A stretch of DNA of 19,538 nt from RUG13615 sp040307715 (GCA_040307715.1 JAWRJC010000056.1:1-19538); one strand, 5' to 3'; shown: positions 1 to 6,715, counted from the stretch's first letter. The notes: a model not told the origin generated them from the letters alone. A program made the numbers and translations.

Positions 1-110
1 ATCTGCTGGAGAATGTCGGACATATGCTGGTGCACATCGATAAGGAATCGAAAACGCCGAAGAAGTACCCGCGCAAAGCCGGCACTCCGTCAAAAGCGCC
101 GTTGAAATAA
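1..110 (+). CDS. rsmG: RsmG (GidB) 16S rRNA m7G methyltransferase, C-terminal end only
   Basis: The first complete codon is at position 3, and 35 sense codons run to a TAA at 108-110. The translated tail ends in KKYPRKAGTPSKAPLK, which matches the conserved KYPRKxGxPxKxPL end of RsmG. RsmG is the SAM-dependent methyltransferase that makes N7-methyl-G527 in 16S rRNA. Everything upstream, including the SAM-binding domain, lies outside the window. In Firmicutes rsmG usually sits beside parA/parB near oriC, which is the order seen here. A terminator built on a parS site follows about 40 nt after the stop. Confidence 0.9.
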   Translation, partial: LLENVGHMLVHIDKESKTPKKYPRKAGTPSKAPLK

Positions 111-148
111 ACCCGGGACAGAAATGTCATCCGAACCAAAGAATACGG

Positions 149-176
149 GGATGTTTCACGTGAAACATCCTTTTTT
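149..176 (+). terminator. Intrinsic terminator of rsmG built on parS site 1
   Basis: A perfect 22-nt palindrome (149-170) with GGATGTTTC and GAAACATCC arms and an ACGT loop is followed directly by six T residues (171-176). This is the layout of a Rho-independent terminator placed 38 nt after the rsmG stop. The centre of the stem is the 16-nt parS consensus, so the same bases could serve both roles. The stem is A/T-rich in its middle, so strength is uncertain. Confidence 0.65.
152..167. promoter_or_regulatory. parS centromere site 1
   Basis: TGTTTCACGTGAAACA is an exact match to the bacterial parS consensus, the palindrome bound by ParB to nucleate the partition complex. ParB itself is encoded 1.2 kb downstream. 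Confidence 0.97.
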
Positions 177-325
177 ATGTTCTTATACTCTTCTATATCC
201 CCTTACAGGCTTTCTTTCCTGTTCCAACTTTTTTATTTCCAATCCTTTTCTCTTTCCTTTGATGGTTTCTTTGATTCTTCGCGGCACCATCCTCCTTCCG
301 GAGTGCAGCGCGATAGATTCCCGCA

Positions 326-341
326 TGTTTCACGTGAAACA
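326..341. promoter_or_regulatory. parS centromere site 2
   Basis: TGTTTCACGTGAAACA is a second exact parS consensus, 174 bp from the first. No T tract follows it, so unlike site 1 it is not a terminator. Confidence 0.97.
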
Positions 342-466
342 TTCATCTACTTAAGGAGGACATGCAATCTTAAACTTTATTAAGAATACCCGTATGATGT
401 TCCGCCGGCGCGGAGGAGCTTTGAAAATAAGGCGATAACCGCCTTCGGGATTGATAAGAGCTGAGA

Positions 467-482
467 TGTTTCACGTGAAACG
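467..482. promoter_or_regulatory. parS centromere site 3 (one mismatch)
   Basis: TGTTTCACGTGAAACG matches parS in 15 of 16 positions, with G for A at the last base. It ends 5 nt before the -35 box of the parA promoter, so ParB bound or spreading here could influence parAB transcription (inference). Confidence 0.93.
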
Positions 483-487
483 TTTCA

Positions 488-516
488 TTGATGAGTGATA
501 CAGAATAGTATATAAT
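488..516 (+). promoter_or_regulatory. Sigma-A type promoter of parAB
   Basis: A TTGATG -35 box (488-493), a 17-nt spacer and a perfect TATAAT -10 box (511-516) lie about 70 nt upstream of the parA start. parS site 3 ends at 482, immediately upstream of the -35 box. Confidence 0.8.
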
Positions 517-584
517 ACGTAAGTGTGTGGATATGGGTCCGCATCTGAATAAGAAAGAGACTGTATAACCAACAGGAGGCATCT

Positions 585-1355
585 ATGGGAAAGTCTATTG
601 CGATCTTTAATCAAAAGGGCGGCGTAGGGAAAACAACGACCAATATCAATCTGGCAGCCAGCCTGGCCATGAAGGGCAAGAAGGTCCTTCTGCTTGATAT
701 CGATCCGCAGGGCAATACAACAAGCGGCGTAGGGATTTCAAAGAAAAACCTGCAGTATTCGACGTATGATCTTCTGATCGATGACGAACTGGATATCCGC
801 GACGTCATCCAGCACACGAAGACCGAACGGCTGGACCTCGTTCCGGCCGATGTATCTCTGGCCGGAGCGGAAGTTGAGCTTGTCCAGCTGGAGCACCGTG
901 AAAGCAGACTGAAGAATGCGCTGGCCGCCGTCAAGGATGAATACGACTACATCTTTATCGACTGCCCGCCGTCGCTGGGACTGCTGACGATCAACTCGCT
1001 CACAGCTGTGGACAGTGTTCTGATCCCGATCCAGTGCGAATACTATGCGCTGGAAGGTGTCAGCCAGCTTATGAGCACGATCGAACTTGTTAAAAAGAGT
1101 CTCAATCCGCACCTGGAGATCCAGGGTGTCGTACTCAGCATGTTCGACGGACGCACCAATCTGTCGATCGCTGTCGTTGAGGAAGTCAAAAAGTACTTCC
1201 GCGAGAAAGTCTACACCACCGTCATCCCGCGCAATGTCCGGCTTGCGGAAGCGCCGAGCTTCGGGATGCCGATCTTCCAGTACGACCCCAAATCCCGCGG
1301 GGCGGAAGCATACGACGAGTTTGCGGATGAATTCCTGAGCCTGGAGGAGGAATAG
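585..1355 (+). CDS. parA: ParA/Soj chromosome-partitioning ATPase
   Basis: The 256-aa product is a standard-length chromosomal ParA. The deviant Walker A motif KGGVGKTT is at residues 11-18, LLLDIDPQGN gives the A' region, and YIFIDCPPSLG gives Walker B. ParA is a MinD-family ATPase that dimerises with ATP on nucleoid DNA and is stimulated by ParB bound at parS, helping segregate or position the origin; the Bacillus Soj homologue also modulates DnaA. The ATG at 585 has an AGGAGG at 574-579. The gene ends one base before parB, so the two are co-transcribed and probably coupled. The three upstream parS sites confirm the system is chromosomal ParABS. Confidence in the family is very high. Confidence 0.97.
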   Translation: MGKSIAIFNQKGGVGKTTTNINLAASLAMKGKKVLLLDIDPQGNTTSGVGISKKNLQYSTYDLLIDDELDIRDVIQHTKTERLDLVPADVSLAGAEVELVQLEHRESRLKNALAAVKDEYDYIFIDCPPSLGLLTINSLTAVDSVLIPIQCEYYALEGVSQLMSTIELVKKSLNPHLEIQGVVLSMFDGRTNLSIAVVEEVKKYFREKVYTTVIPRNVRLAEAPSFGMPIFQYDPKSRGAEAYDEFADEFLSLEEE

Positions 1356-1356
1356 G

Positions 1357-2220
1357 ATGGCAGCGAAAAAAAGGAACACCGGACTGGGAAAGGGTCTGGA
1401 TGCCCTCTTCGGCGATATCGAGCCGGCCGCCCAGGAGGCTCCCGCATTGAGCGCAGGCGGCGTAGAAATGATCGGCATCGACGAGATCAAACCGAACGCC
1501 GCACAGCCCAGAAAGACATTTGACAAAGAGAAGCTGGAAGATATGGCCGCCTCCATCCGGGAGCACGGCATCATTCAGCCGATCATCGTGCGTCCGGCCG
1601 GCAAGGGCTACGAGATCGTAGCTGGGGAACGCCGCTACCGGGCAGCCAGAGCAGCCGGCCTTAAAGAAGTTCCCTGCATTGTGCGGGAACTGACAGACCG
1701 GGAGAACATGTTGTTCGCGATCATCGAGAACATGCAGCGCGAAGACCTCAATCCCATCGAGGAGGCGGAGGGGCTGCATTCGATGGCCGAAACATACAAT
1801 CTGACACAGGAAGAAATTTCCAAATCCGTCGGAAAGAGCCGTCCCTATATCACGAACTCCCTCCGGTTGCTCAATCTGGAGCCGGAAGTCCTGGAGATGG
1901 TCCGCACCGGAGAGCTGACTGCAGGCCATGGACGCACCCTGCTTGCCTGCACAGATCCGGCCAAGCAGATCAAGTTTGCAAAACGGACCGTGAAGGAAGG
2001 GCTCTCCGTTCGTGTGCTGGAAGCGCTGGTTTCCGGGAAACCGCTCCGCAAAAAACCACGGCCGCGCACGAAGGATCCGAACATTGCGGCGATCGAAGAA
2101 GAGCTCAAGCGCAGCCTCGGCACAAAAGTCCGCCTGGTCAACAACGGAAAGAAAGGGCGGATCGAGATCGAGTACTATTCACTGGATGAACTGGACCGCT
2201 TGCTGGAGATCCTCAAATAG
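1357..2220 (+). CDS. parB: ParB/Spo0J centromere-binding CTPase
   Basis: The 287-aa product shows the ParB layout: an N-terminal LGKGLDALF segment (residues 10-18) that contacts ParA, the CTP-binding GERRYRA box (90-96), the second conserved box ENMQREDLNP (124-133), a parS-recognising helix-turn-helix (about 149-170), and a C-terminal dimerisation domain after a basic linker. ParB loads at parS, closes into a sliding clamp with CTP and recruits SMC. The start codon follows the parA stop by one base and its GGAGGAGG ribosome site lies inside the end of parA. The matching parS sites are in this same window. No missing residues were noticed. Confidence 0.97.
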   Translation: MAAKKRNTGLGKGLDALFGDIEPAAQEAPALSAGGVEMIGIDEIKPNAAQPRKTFDKEKLEDMAASIREHGIIQPIIVRPAGKGYEIVAGERRYRAARAAGLKEVPCIVRELTDRENMLFAIIENMQREDLNPIEEAEGLHSMAETYNLTQEEISKSVGKSRPYITNSLRLLNLEPEVLEMVRTGELTAGHGRTLLACTDPAKQIKFAKRTVKEGLSVRVLEALVSGKPLRKKPRPRTKDPNIAAIEEELKRSLGTKVRLVNNGKKGRIEIEYYSLDELDRLLEILK

Positions 2221-2228
2221 GGCGGACC

Positions 2229-2966
2229 GTGAGATATGCATCTTCCAATACGGCTATGAAAAGAGAAAAGCAGATCAACACACATAAAAGGAAAGATCAT
2301 AACAGGCGGGGAGCGGTGCTCCTCGCCCTTTGCCTTTGCCTGCTCCTGTCGCTGGCAGGGCTGGCAGCCTGCTCGTTCAGCGGCGGGGATGAAGCCGGGT
2401 CCGCAAATGCAGCGGGTAGCGCAGACACGGCGGACGGCGGCACCGCGGATACGATCGCGGGTGTTTCGCTCGGCACCTGGCAGGACAGCGTCCTGATCAG
2501 CGAGCGTGATAACAAAGCGCACCCGGTGCAGATCCGGTTCACGACGGTCGACACCGATCCGGCCAAGGTCCAGAAACAGATCGATGAGTATAATGTTTCA
2601 GCGGCCGGGCATTCGATCCCTGCGCTCAACGACGAACAGTACGACTATATCATTGCGCATTATGAGGTAAAATTCCCGGAAGACTATCCGGACGGGGATT
2701 ACGGCATCACACAGGTCGTCCCGACCTTTACGATTTGCGCTGCGGACGGCACCGATGTGATCTCGGTCAACAACACCAACTACAGCGGGCTGACGCAGAC
2801 TTTTGAGATCGGATATCAGCCGCGCGGATACGATTTCCACGCAGGGGACACCTATAAAGGCGCGATCGTCTACATCATGGTAGACGGCTACAAGGGATAC
2901 CGGATCGTGGAGCACATGCCGGCGTCAGACGGCAGTGAAACGCTGACATACTACATGCCGGAATAG
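2229..2966 (+). CDS. Predicted secreted lipoprotein of unknown function
   Basis: The reading frame encodes a basic N-terminus, a hydrophobic stretch and a lipobox LAAC (Cys 48 from the GTG at 2229, Cys 39 from the ATG at 2256), followed by a Ser/Gly/Ala/Asp-rich linker and a roughly 180-residue soluble domain. This predicts export and lipid attachment on the outer face of the membrane. The start is uncertain: the GTG has a modest AGGGCGG upstream and sits 8 nt after parB, while the ATG has no clear ribosome site. The soluble part (with segments such as GYQPRGYDFHAGDTYKG) resembles the beta-sandwich domains common in Firmicute lipoproteins (DUF4352/DUF5067-like), but I do not recognise it confidently. 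It appears co-transcribed with parAB. Confidence 0.75.
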   Translation: MRYASSNTAMKREKQINTHKRKDHNRRGAVLLALCLCLLLSLAGLAACSFSGGDEAGSANAAGSADTADGGTADTIAGVSLGTWQDSVLISERDNKAHPVQIRFTTVDTDPAKVQKQIDEYNVSAAGHSIPALNDEQYDYIIAHYEVKFPEDYPDGDYGITQVVPTFTICAADGTDVISVNNTNYSGLTQTFEIGYQPRGYDFHAGDTYKGAIVYIMVDGYKGYRIVEHMPASDGSETLTYYMPE

Positions 2967-2970
2967 CCAT

Positions 2971-2996
2971 ATATCGTGTATCGTCAATAGGCGATG
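2971..2996 (+). repeat. 26-nt repeat copy A, upstream of the GNAT gene
   Basis: This segment matches the one at 3559-3584 in 22 of 26 positions, sharing ATATCGT, ATCG and AATAGGCGATG blocks in the same order. It contains a small hairpin, ATCGT-caatag-GCGAT, closed by a G-U pair. The copies sit just before and just after the acetyltransferase gene. Confidence 0.6.
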
Positions 2997-3023
2997 CGTT
3001 AGACGGCAGAAGGGAAACAGAAG

Positions 3024-3509
3024 ATGGATATCAAGATCAGACGATATGAGGAAAAGGACCTGATCCCGGTCATGACGATCTGGAACCGCATCGTCGAGGA
3101 TGGGGAAGCCTTCCCCCAGACAGAGCCGCTGACGGAGGAAGAGGCAAAGCGATTCTTCGGGGAGCAGAACGACACGACCGTCGCGGTCGATGAGACGGAT
3201 AAGGCGCTCGGTTTTTATATCCTTCACCCGAACAATGTCGGCCGCTGCGGACACATCGGCAATGCCAGCTACGGGGTCAGAGACGGTTTGCGCGGTCAGG
3301 GAATCGGCCGTCTTCTGGTCGAGGATTCTTTGAAGCGCGGACACGAACTCGGCTACAGGATCATGCAGTTCAATGCAGTCGTCGATTGCAACCCGGCGCT
3401 CGCCCTGTATAAGGAACTCGGGTTTATCGAGCTCGGAACGATCCCCGGCGGATTCAACTATAAGGACGATCACTACGAGGATATCCACCTGATGTATCAC
3501 CTTCTGTAG
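3024..3509 (+). CDS. GNAT-family N-acetyltransferase
   Basis: The 161-aa product is the usual length for a single GNAT domain, which transfers an acetyl group from acetyl-CoA to an amine. The acetyl-CoA binding motif A is RGQGIG at residues 90-95, and motif B is NPALALYKELGF (123-134), followed by the typical late beta strand. The HPNNVGRCGHIGNASYGV segment before motif A, with LGY and the IPGGF stretch, resembles the Mpr1-like acetyltransferases that act on proline analogues in yeast; this is a resemblance only and the substrate is unknown. The ATG at 3024 follows an AGAAGGG. No terminator separates it from the lipoprotein gene, so it may be the last gene of the parAB transcript. A 26-nt repeat flanks it on each side. 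Confidence 0.85.
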   Translation: MDIKIRRYEEKDLIPVMTIWNRIVEDGEAFPQTEPLTEEEAKRFFGEQNDTTVAVDETDKALGFYILHPNNVGRCGHIGNASYGVRDGLRGQGIGRLLVEDSLKRGHELGYRIMQFNAVVDCNPALALYKELGFIELGTIPGGFNYKDDHYEDIHLMYHLL

Positions 3510-3558
3510 GCCGGTGTGCCCGGAAAAGACACGTGATCGCTCGAAGCGATTCTCCGTT

Positions 3559-3584
3559 ATATCGTTCATCGCAAATAGGCGATG
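3559..3584 (+). repeat. 26-nt repeat copy B, downstream of the GNAT gene
   Basis: This partner of the copy at 2971-2996 (22/26 identical) has the hairpin CATCGC-aaatag-GCGATG. The G-U pair of copy A is a C-G pair here, so the stem is kept although the sequence changed, which suggests a functional or recently spread element. Confidence 0.6.
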
Positions 3585-3606
3585 TATATTGGAAAATAAG
3601 CAATTT

Positions 3607-3638
3607 AAGACCGGCCCCGCAGGACCGGTCTTTTCTTT
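3607..3638 (+). terminator. Intrinsic terminator after the GNAT gene
   Basis: AAGACCGG (3607-3614) pairs with CCGGTCTT (3625-3632), followed by TTTTCTTT. It closes the plus-strand parAB-lipoprotein-GNAT block and lies 20 nt from the end of the convergent XRE gene, which it may also serve from the other strand. Confidence 0.85.
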
Positions 3639-3655
3639 CCTATTCACTTTTAAGT

Positions 3656-3862
3656 CTAGTCTGCGACATACTCGAGGATGTCTCCTGGCTGGCAGTGCAG
3701 CACTTTGCAGATCCCTTCGAGGGTCGAGAAACGGATGGCGCTCACCTTTCCGGTTTTGAGCTTTGACAGGTTGACGTTGCTGACGCCAACCCCTTCCGCA
3801 AGTTCATTGAGCGACATCTTGCGGTCCGCCATCACGCGGTCCAGTCTTAATACGATTGCCAT
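3656..3862 (-). CDS. Small XRE-family regulator (YozG-like)
   Basis: The 68-aa product is a single Cro/C1-type helix-turn-helix: SLNELAEGVGVSNVNLSKLKTG forms the DNA-binding helices and IRFSTLEGICKVLHCQPGDILEYV is the characteristic ending of the YozG-like group. In Firmicutes such regulators are typically encoded next to a DUF2975 membrane protein, as here. The start codon has a GGGAG ribosome site. It lies 40 nt downstream of the DUF2975 gene on the same strand and is probably on the same transcript. It likely regulates its own operon through repeats upstream of the promoter (see 4583-4611); that is inference. What the pair senses is unknown. Confidence 0.9.
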   Translation of the reverse strand: MAIVLRLDRVMADRKMSLNELAEGVGVSNVNLSKLKTGKVSAIRFSTLEGICKVLHCQPGDILEYVAD

Positions 3863-3902
3863 GTCGATACTCCCTTCATTTTTTCACATTTCGAGGTCCG
3901 GA

Positions 3903-4475
3903 TTAAACCGTCTCGTCGGATTCGGTCTGAAGCAGGACACCGTAGCGGAAGACCGTGTAGATGGCTGCGAAGATGAGGCCGGCGAGGAGGGCTTCGATCA
4001 GGCCGAAGCTGAGCAGTACGTAGACGGTTCCGATGATGGCGCAGATCTTGAGGCGGTGGGTAATGCTGTTTGTGAAGGGCGTGTCACCGTTCTCTATCTC
4101 ACGGAAGGTCTTCCAGACATACCGGAAGATGACGGCGAGAATCACACAGCCGATGCAGGATGCGATGAGTCCGGCAACGATGGCCCACTGCTCGCTGGCG
4201 ACTTTCTCGATCCCCTGGAGGAATTCCTGCTTTTCTTCAGAGGTGAAGAAACTCTCAAGTTGGTTGTCGCTCATGATGATGTTCCAGTGCTGTGGAGCGA
4301 CCGCCATGATGACTGCCGCGAGTGCGCAGAGGCCGGCGCCGACGTAGTTGCAGACCTCGAAGATCTTGGCGACGATGCGCAGGATTTTGCTGCGCTTTTT
4401 CAGGTTGGTTAGTTCGATCTGCTTGCTTTCGTTGAGGTTGGTTGTGTTCATGTTGGTGTTCATATTGTTTTCCAT
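3903..4475 (-). CDS. DUF2975 family membrane protein
   Basis: The 190-aa product has a polar Asn/Thr-rich N-terminus and about four membrane segments (near residues 40-60, 97-120, 143-160 and 162-180). The cytoplasmic FREIENGDTPFTNSITHRLK segment and the ending FRYGVLLQTESDETV are hallmarks of DUF2975. The function of the family is unknown; it pairs with a YozG-like XRE regulator, which follows here. The ATG at 4475 is chosen because AAAGGAG lies 7 nt before it, although the frame stays open to 4541. The gene has its own promoter at 4540-4567. Confidence 0.88.
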   Translation of the reverse strand: MENNMNTNMNTTNLNESKQIELTNLKKRSKILRIVAKIFEVCNYVGAGLCALAAVIMAVAPQHWNIIMSDNQLESFFTSEEKQEFLQGIEKVASEQWAIVAGLIASCIGCVILAVIFRYVWKTFREIENGDTPFTNSITHRLKICAIIGTVYVLLSFGLIEALLAGLIFAAIYTVFRYGVLLQTESDETV

Positions 4476-4539
4476 GACTAAGCTCCTTTGCTGTAAGTGT
4501 CTTTGCTGTAGTGGATGGAAGATCTTCTTTACAATCCTC

Positions 4540-4567
4540 ATTATACATAGCCGTTTATCTTTGTCAA
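4540..4567 (-). promoter_or_regulatory. Sigma-A promoter of the DUF2975-XRE operon
   Basis: On the minus strand a perfect TTGACA (4562-4567) and a perfect TATAAT (4540-4545) are separated by 16 nt. This is a consensus promoter about 65 nt upstream of the DUF2975 start, so the operon probably needs repression to be kept off. Confidence 0.85.
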
Positions 4568-4582
4568 CAACTTTTTATCGAT

Positions 4583-4611
4583 TAACGTTAAATAATTTCT
4601 AATATCGTTAA
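4583..4611 (-). promoter_or_regulatory. Candidate operator repeats for the XRE regulator
   Basis: On the minus strand TTAACGATA (4603-4611) and TTAACGTTA (4583-4591) are direct repeats with a 20-nt period, about two helical turns, just upstream of the -35 box. The downstream copy lies in a perfect palindrome TTAACGTTAA (4582-4591). The spacing and place fit an operator; binding by the XRE protein is inference. Confidence 0.4.
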
Positions 4612-4630
4612 TTAATACATCTTTTGCATT

Positions 4631-4661
4631 AAAAGAGACGCCGCCGGGAGGGCCGGCAGCG
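4631..4661 (-). terminator. Terminator after the HesB-like gene
   Basis: On the minus strand CGCTGCCGG pairs with CCGGCGGCG (4639-4661, one G-U pair), followed by TCTCTTTT. It ends the alr transcript about 25 nt after the HesB-like stop. Confidence 0.7.
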
Positions 4662-4686
4662 CCTTGAGAGTTTACTATATGTAGTG

Positions 4687-4995
4687 TTATTTCCAGTGGA
4701 ACCCCTTATGCAACCCCTTCCCCTTGTAGTCGATCGTCCCGACCCAGGTGAAGTCCGGGTACTCGTTGCCTATGAGGATGCGGATGCCGTCGACGATCAA
4801 AATGTCTTCAAGAATCGCTTCGGCTGGCGGTTTTTCGTCCTGCCCGGCAGCGGGATCCGGCACGGGAAAGATCCGCACCGCCAGATTGCAGCACCCCTGC
4901 TGCCGCACGCTGAACCGGAGGGCGTACCCCTCTTCTTTCAGTTCTGAGGCCGCGGCGCGGGCGGCATCTGTCAGCCGGATACTGTGTTGTTTCAT
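4687..4995 (-). CDS. HesB/IscA-like small protein
   Basis: The 102-aa product has the outline of the Fe-S biogenesis (HesB/IscA) fold: an N-terminal LTDAARAAASELKEE helix, a central strand with LRFSVRQQGCCNLAVRIF (Cys 35 and 36), then ILIVDGIRILIG and TIDYKGKGLHKGFHW near the end. A-type carriers keep a Cys in the central GGC motif and two in a C-terminal CGC motif. Here the central cysteines remain but the C-terminal pair is absent, so cluster transfer in the classical way is doubtful. The start codon lies only 3 nt after the alr stop (TAA-ACC-ATG) with no ribosome site of its own, implying translational coupling to alr. Family call is moderate; function unknown. Confidence 0.6.
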   Translation of the reverse strand: MKQHSIRLTDAARAAASELKEEGYALRFSVRQQGCCNLAVRIFPVPDPAAGQDEKPPAEAILEDILIVDGIRILIGNEYPDFTWVGTIDYKGKGLHKGFHWK

Positions 4996-4998
4996 GGT

Positions 4999-6198
4999 TT
5001 AGCGGTTGATGTAAACCTTCGGCAGTCTCTGGCCGAAGGCGCAGGTGATTTCGTAGTTGATGGTGCCGGTGGCTTTGGCGATATCGTCGGCCGAGACGGT
5101 GAGCATCTCCGGATTGTCCGGATCACTGCTGTCCGCCGCTGGCGCACTGCCCATGACGATGACTTCGTCCCATACTTTTACGTCCGGGATGTCGGTCACG
5201 TCGATCATGCACTGGTCCATACAGATGTTGCCGGCGAGCGGCGCGTAGCGGCCGTCGATGATGACCTTCCCTACCGGCGAGTACGGACGCGGATACCCGT
5301 CCGCATACCCGAGGGCGATGGTCGCGATGACGCTGGGCCGTTTGGCGATGAACCGTCGGCCGTAGCCGCAGGAGTATCCGGTGGGCACTTTCTTGACCTT
5401 GATCACGTTCGCCTTGACGCTCATGACCGGTGCGAGGTCGAGCTGGGCGCGGTCCACTTCGTCTGAGGGATAGAGGCCGTACAGGATGATGCCCGGCCGG
5501 CACGCGTCCATCCAGACTTCCGGCAGTTCCATGATGCTGGCGCTGTTGGCCATCATTTTCATCGGAAGCGCAATGCCCGCTTCTTCGATGGCGCCGACGA
5601 GACTATGGAATCGCTCCGCCTGCATCTTGGAGAATGTCTTATCCGCCGCATCCGCTGTCGCAAAGTGCGAGAAAAGACCGGCGATCTCGAGGTACGGCAG
5701 TTTGTCGATCTTCTTGATCTCACGGACCGCCGCGGCGATCGCTTTTTTGGTATTGCAGAGCCAGCCGATGCGGCCCATGCCGGTGTCGGCCGCGAGCACG
5801 CAGCGGACGGTCTTGGGCACGCCGACGTCATTCGAATCGGTGGCGGCATCGGACAACGCTTTGGCGGCGCTGAAGTCGTCGACGACCGGCGTGATGTCGT
5901 ACTGGATGATCGTGTCCGCGTTGACGTCGGGGGTCAGGCCAAGGCACAGGATCTCGTCCCGGATGCCAGCCTGCCGGAGTTCGATGGCTTCGGACAGGGT
6001 CGCGATGGCGAAGGCGTGGACGCCCTCTTCCTGCAGGACACGGGCGCACTCGATGGCGCCGTGGCCGTAGGCGTCGGCCTTGATGACGCCGTAGATCTTG
6101 CGGCCTTCGCCGACCTTCGCTCTGATGTTTCTGATGTTGTATCTGAGGGCGTCGAGATCGATCTCCGCCCAGACGGTTCTTAAAGCTTCTTTGTACAT
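4999..6198 (-). CDS. alr: Alanine racemase
   Basis: The 399-aa product is a full-length fold-type III PLP enzyme interconverting L- and D-alanine, which supplies D-Ala for peptidoglycan. The PLP lysine is K40 in VIKADAYGHG, the catalytic tyrosine is probably Y279 in SCGYG, and the ICMDQ motif (325-329) carries the conserved Met. The DxGMGRIGW segment is at 138-146. The ATG at 6198 is preferred over the longer frame because GAGGAA lies upstream and AEIDLDALRYN starts at the expected distance. It is co-transcribed with the HesB-like gene. I found no convincing promoter boxes in the 85 nt upstream. Confidence 0.96.
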   Translation of the reverse strand: MYKEALRTVWAEIDLDALRYNIRNIRAKVGEGRKIYGVIKADAYGHGAIECARVLQEEGVHAFAIATLSEAIELRQAGIRDEILCLGLTPDVNADTIIQYDITPVVDDFSAAKALSDAATDSNDVGVPKTVRCVLAADTGMGRIGWLCNTKKAIAAAVREIKKIDKLPYLEIAGLFSHFATADAADKTFSKMQAERFHSLVGAIEEAGIALPMKMMANSASIMELPEVWMDACRPGIILYGLYPSDEVDRAQLDLAPVMSVKANVIKVKKVPTGYSCGYGRRFIAKRPSVIATIALGYADGYPRPYSPVGKVIIDGRYAPLAGNICMDQCMIDVTDIPDVKVWDEVIVMGSAPAADSSDPDNPEMLTVSADDIAKATGTINYEITCAFGQRLPKVYINR

Positions 6199-6281
6199 AG
6201 CGATTCCTCGATGATGGTAATAATGATATACGTTTTGAAAGTTGTGCCGCATGCTGGTGCAGCCTTAAGTTCAGTATACAA

Positions 6282-6307
6282 CAAAGCGCCCCCGCAGGAG
6301 CGCTTTG
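6282..6307 (-). terminator. Hairpin after the small membrane protein gene
   Basis: CAAAGCGC (6282-6289) and GCGCTTTG (6300-6307) form an 8-bp stem 13 nt after the stop of the 131-aa gene. The following minus-strand tract (TTGTATA) is poor in T, so termination may be weak. It closely resembles the purA terminator at 6818-6843. Confidence 0.55.
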
Positions 6308-6319
6308 CAGAAAAATCAT

Positions 6320-6715
6320 TTATTGTGTTAACGTGTCCGGATACTTTTCGCTTCTTCGTGCCAGGATGCCCATGCGCAAATTGGCGATCATTAAAATGCT
6401 GGCGAGCCACCAATCATACCTGCTGGGATCTACAAAGGGGTCAGTGCACTCATAATCCTTGAAGAGCCAGATTAGAAGAAAGAACAAAGCCAAACCGCCA
6501 ATCACATCGACGCCAAGCCTCCACCCGCTGCGGTCTTCTTTCTTCCATTGAGGAAAAGCACGTAGCAACAAACAATAGATCAAACAGATTCCGGCAAAAA
6601 CAATTGCCAGGATATTGCGATTCATGGTCACTATATCGTGCCGGAAGATAACAGTTAGGGCAAGAATAGCCGCAAACATGCCCGCCAGCAGGAATCGCAT
6701 TGTACTGTATTTCAT
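6320..6715 (-). CDS. Small integral membrane protein, unknown
   Basis: The 131-aa product is not recognised. It has three clear hydrophobic segments (about residues 7-24, 34-52 and 68-86) and a possible fourth (102-119), with charged loops such as KKEDRSGWR. An AGGAGG lies 8 nt before the ATG, which supports a real gene. Its base composition looks less GC-rich than that of alr and purA on either side, which could mean a different origin. It is bounded by terminator-like hairpins upstream (purA, 6818-6843) and downstream (6282-6307), so it is probably its own unit. Confidence 0.7.
   Translation of the reverse strand: MKYSTMRFLLAGMFAAILALTVIFRHDIVTMNRNILAIVFAGICLIYCLLLRAFPQWKKEDRSGWRLGVDVIGGLALFFLLIWLFKDYECTDPFVDPSRYDWWLASILMIANLRMGILARRSEKYPDTLTQ

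Larger units (their letters stand above)
111..584. other. Gene-free origin-proximal region between rsmG and parA
   Basis: This 474-nt gap holds three parS sites, the terminator at 149-176, a small hairpin (AAGGCG/CGCCTT, 429-445) and the parA promoter. The short reading frames across it include parS-derived peptides such as MFHVKH and have no family resemblance, so I do not call genes. I see no cluster of DnaA boxes here, so oriC itself is probably outside the window. Confidence 0.8.

Noticed and set aside
353..373. AAGGAGG followed by ATG CAA TCT TAA, a three-codon reading frame before parA
   Set aside because: The ribosome site is only two bases from the ATG, there is no promoter just upstream and no reason to expect a leader peptide; probably a chance or relic sequence.
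124..383. Short overlapping plus-strand frames in the parS region
   Set aside because: They have no ribosome sites, contain translated parS palindromes and show no protein-like composition.
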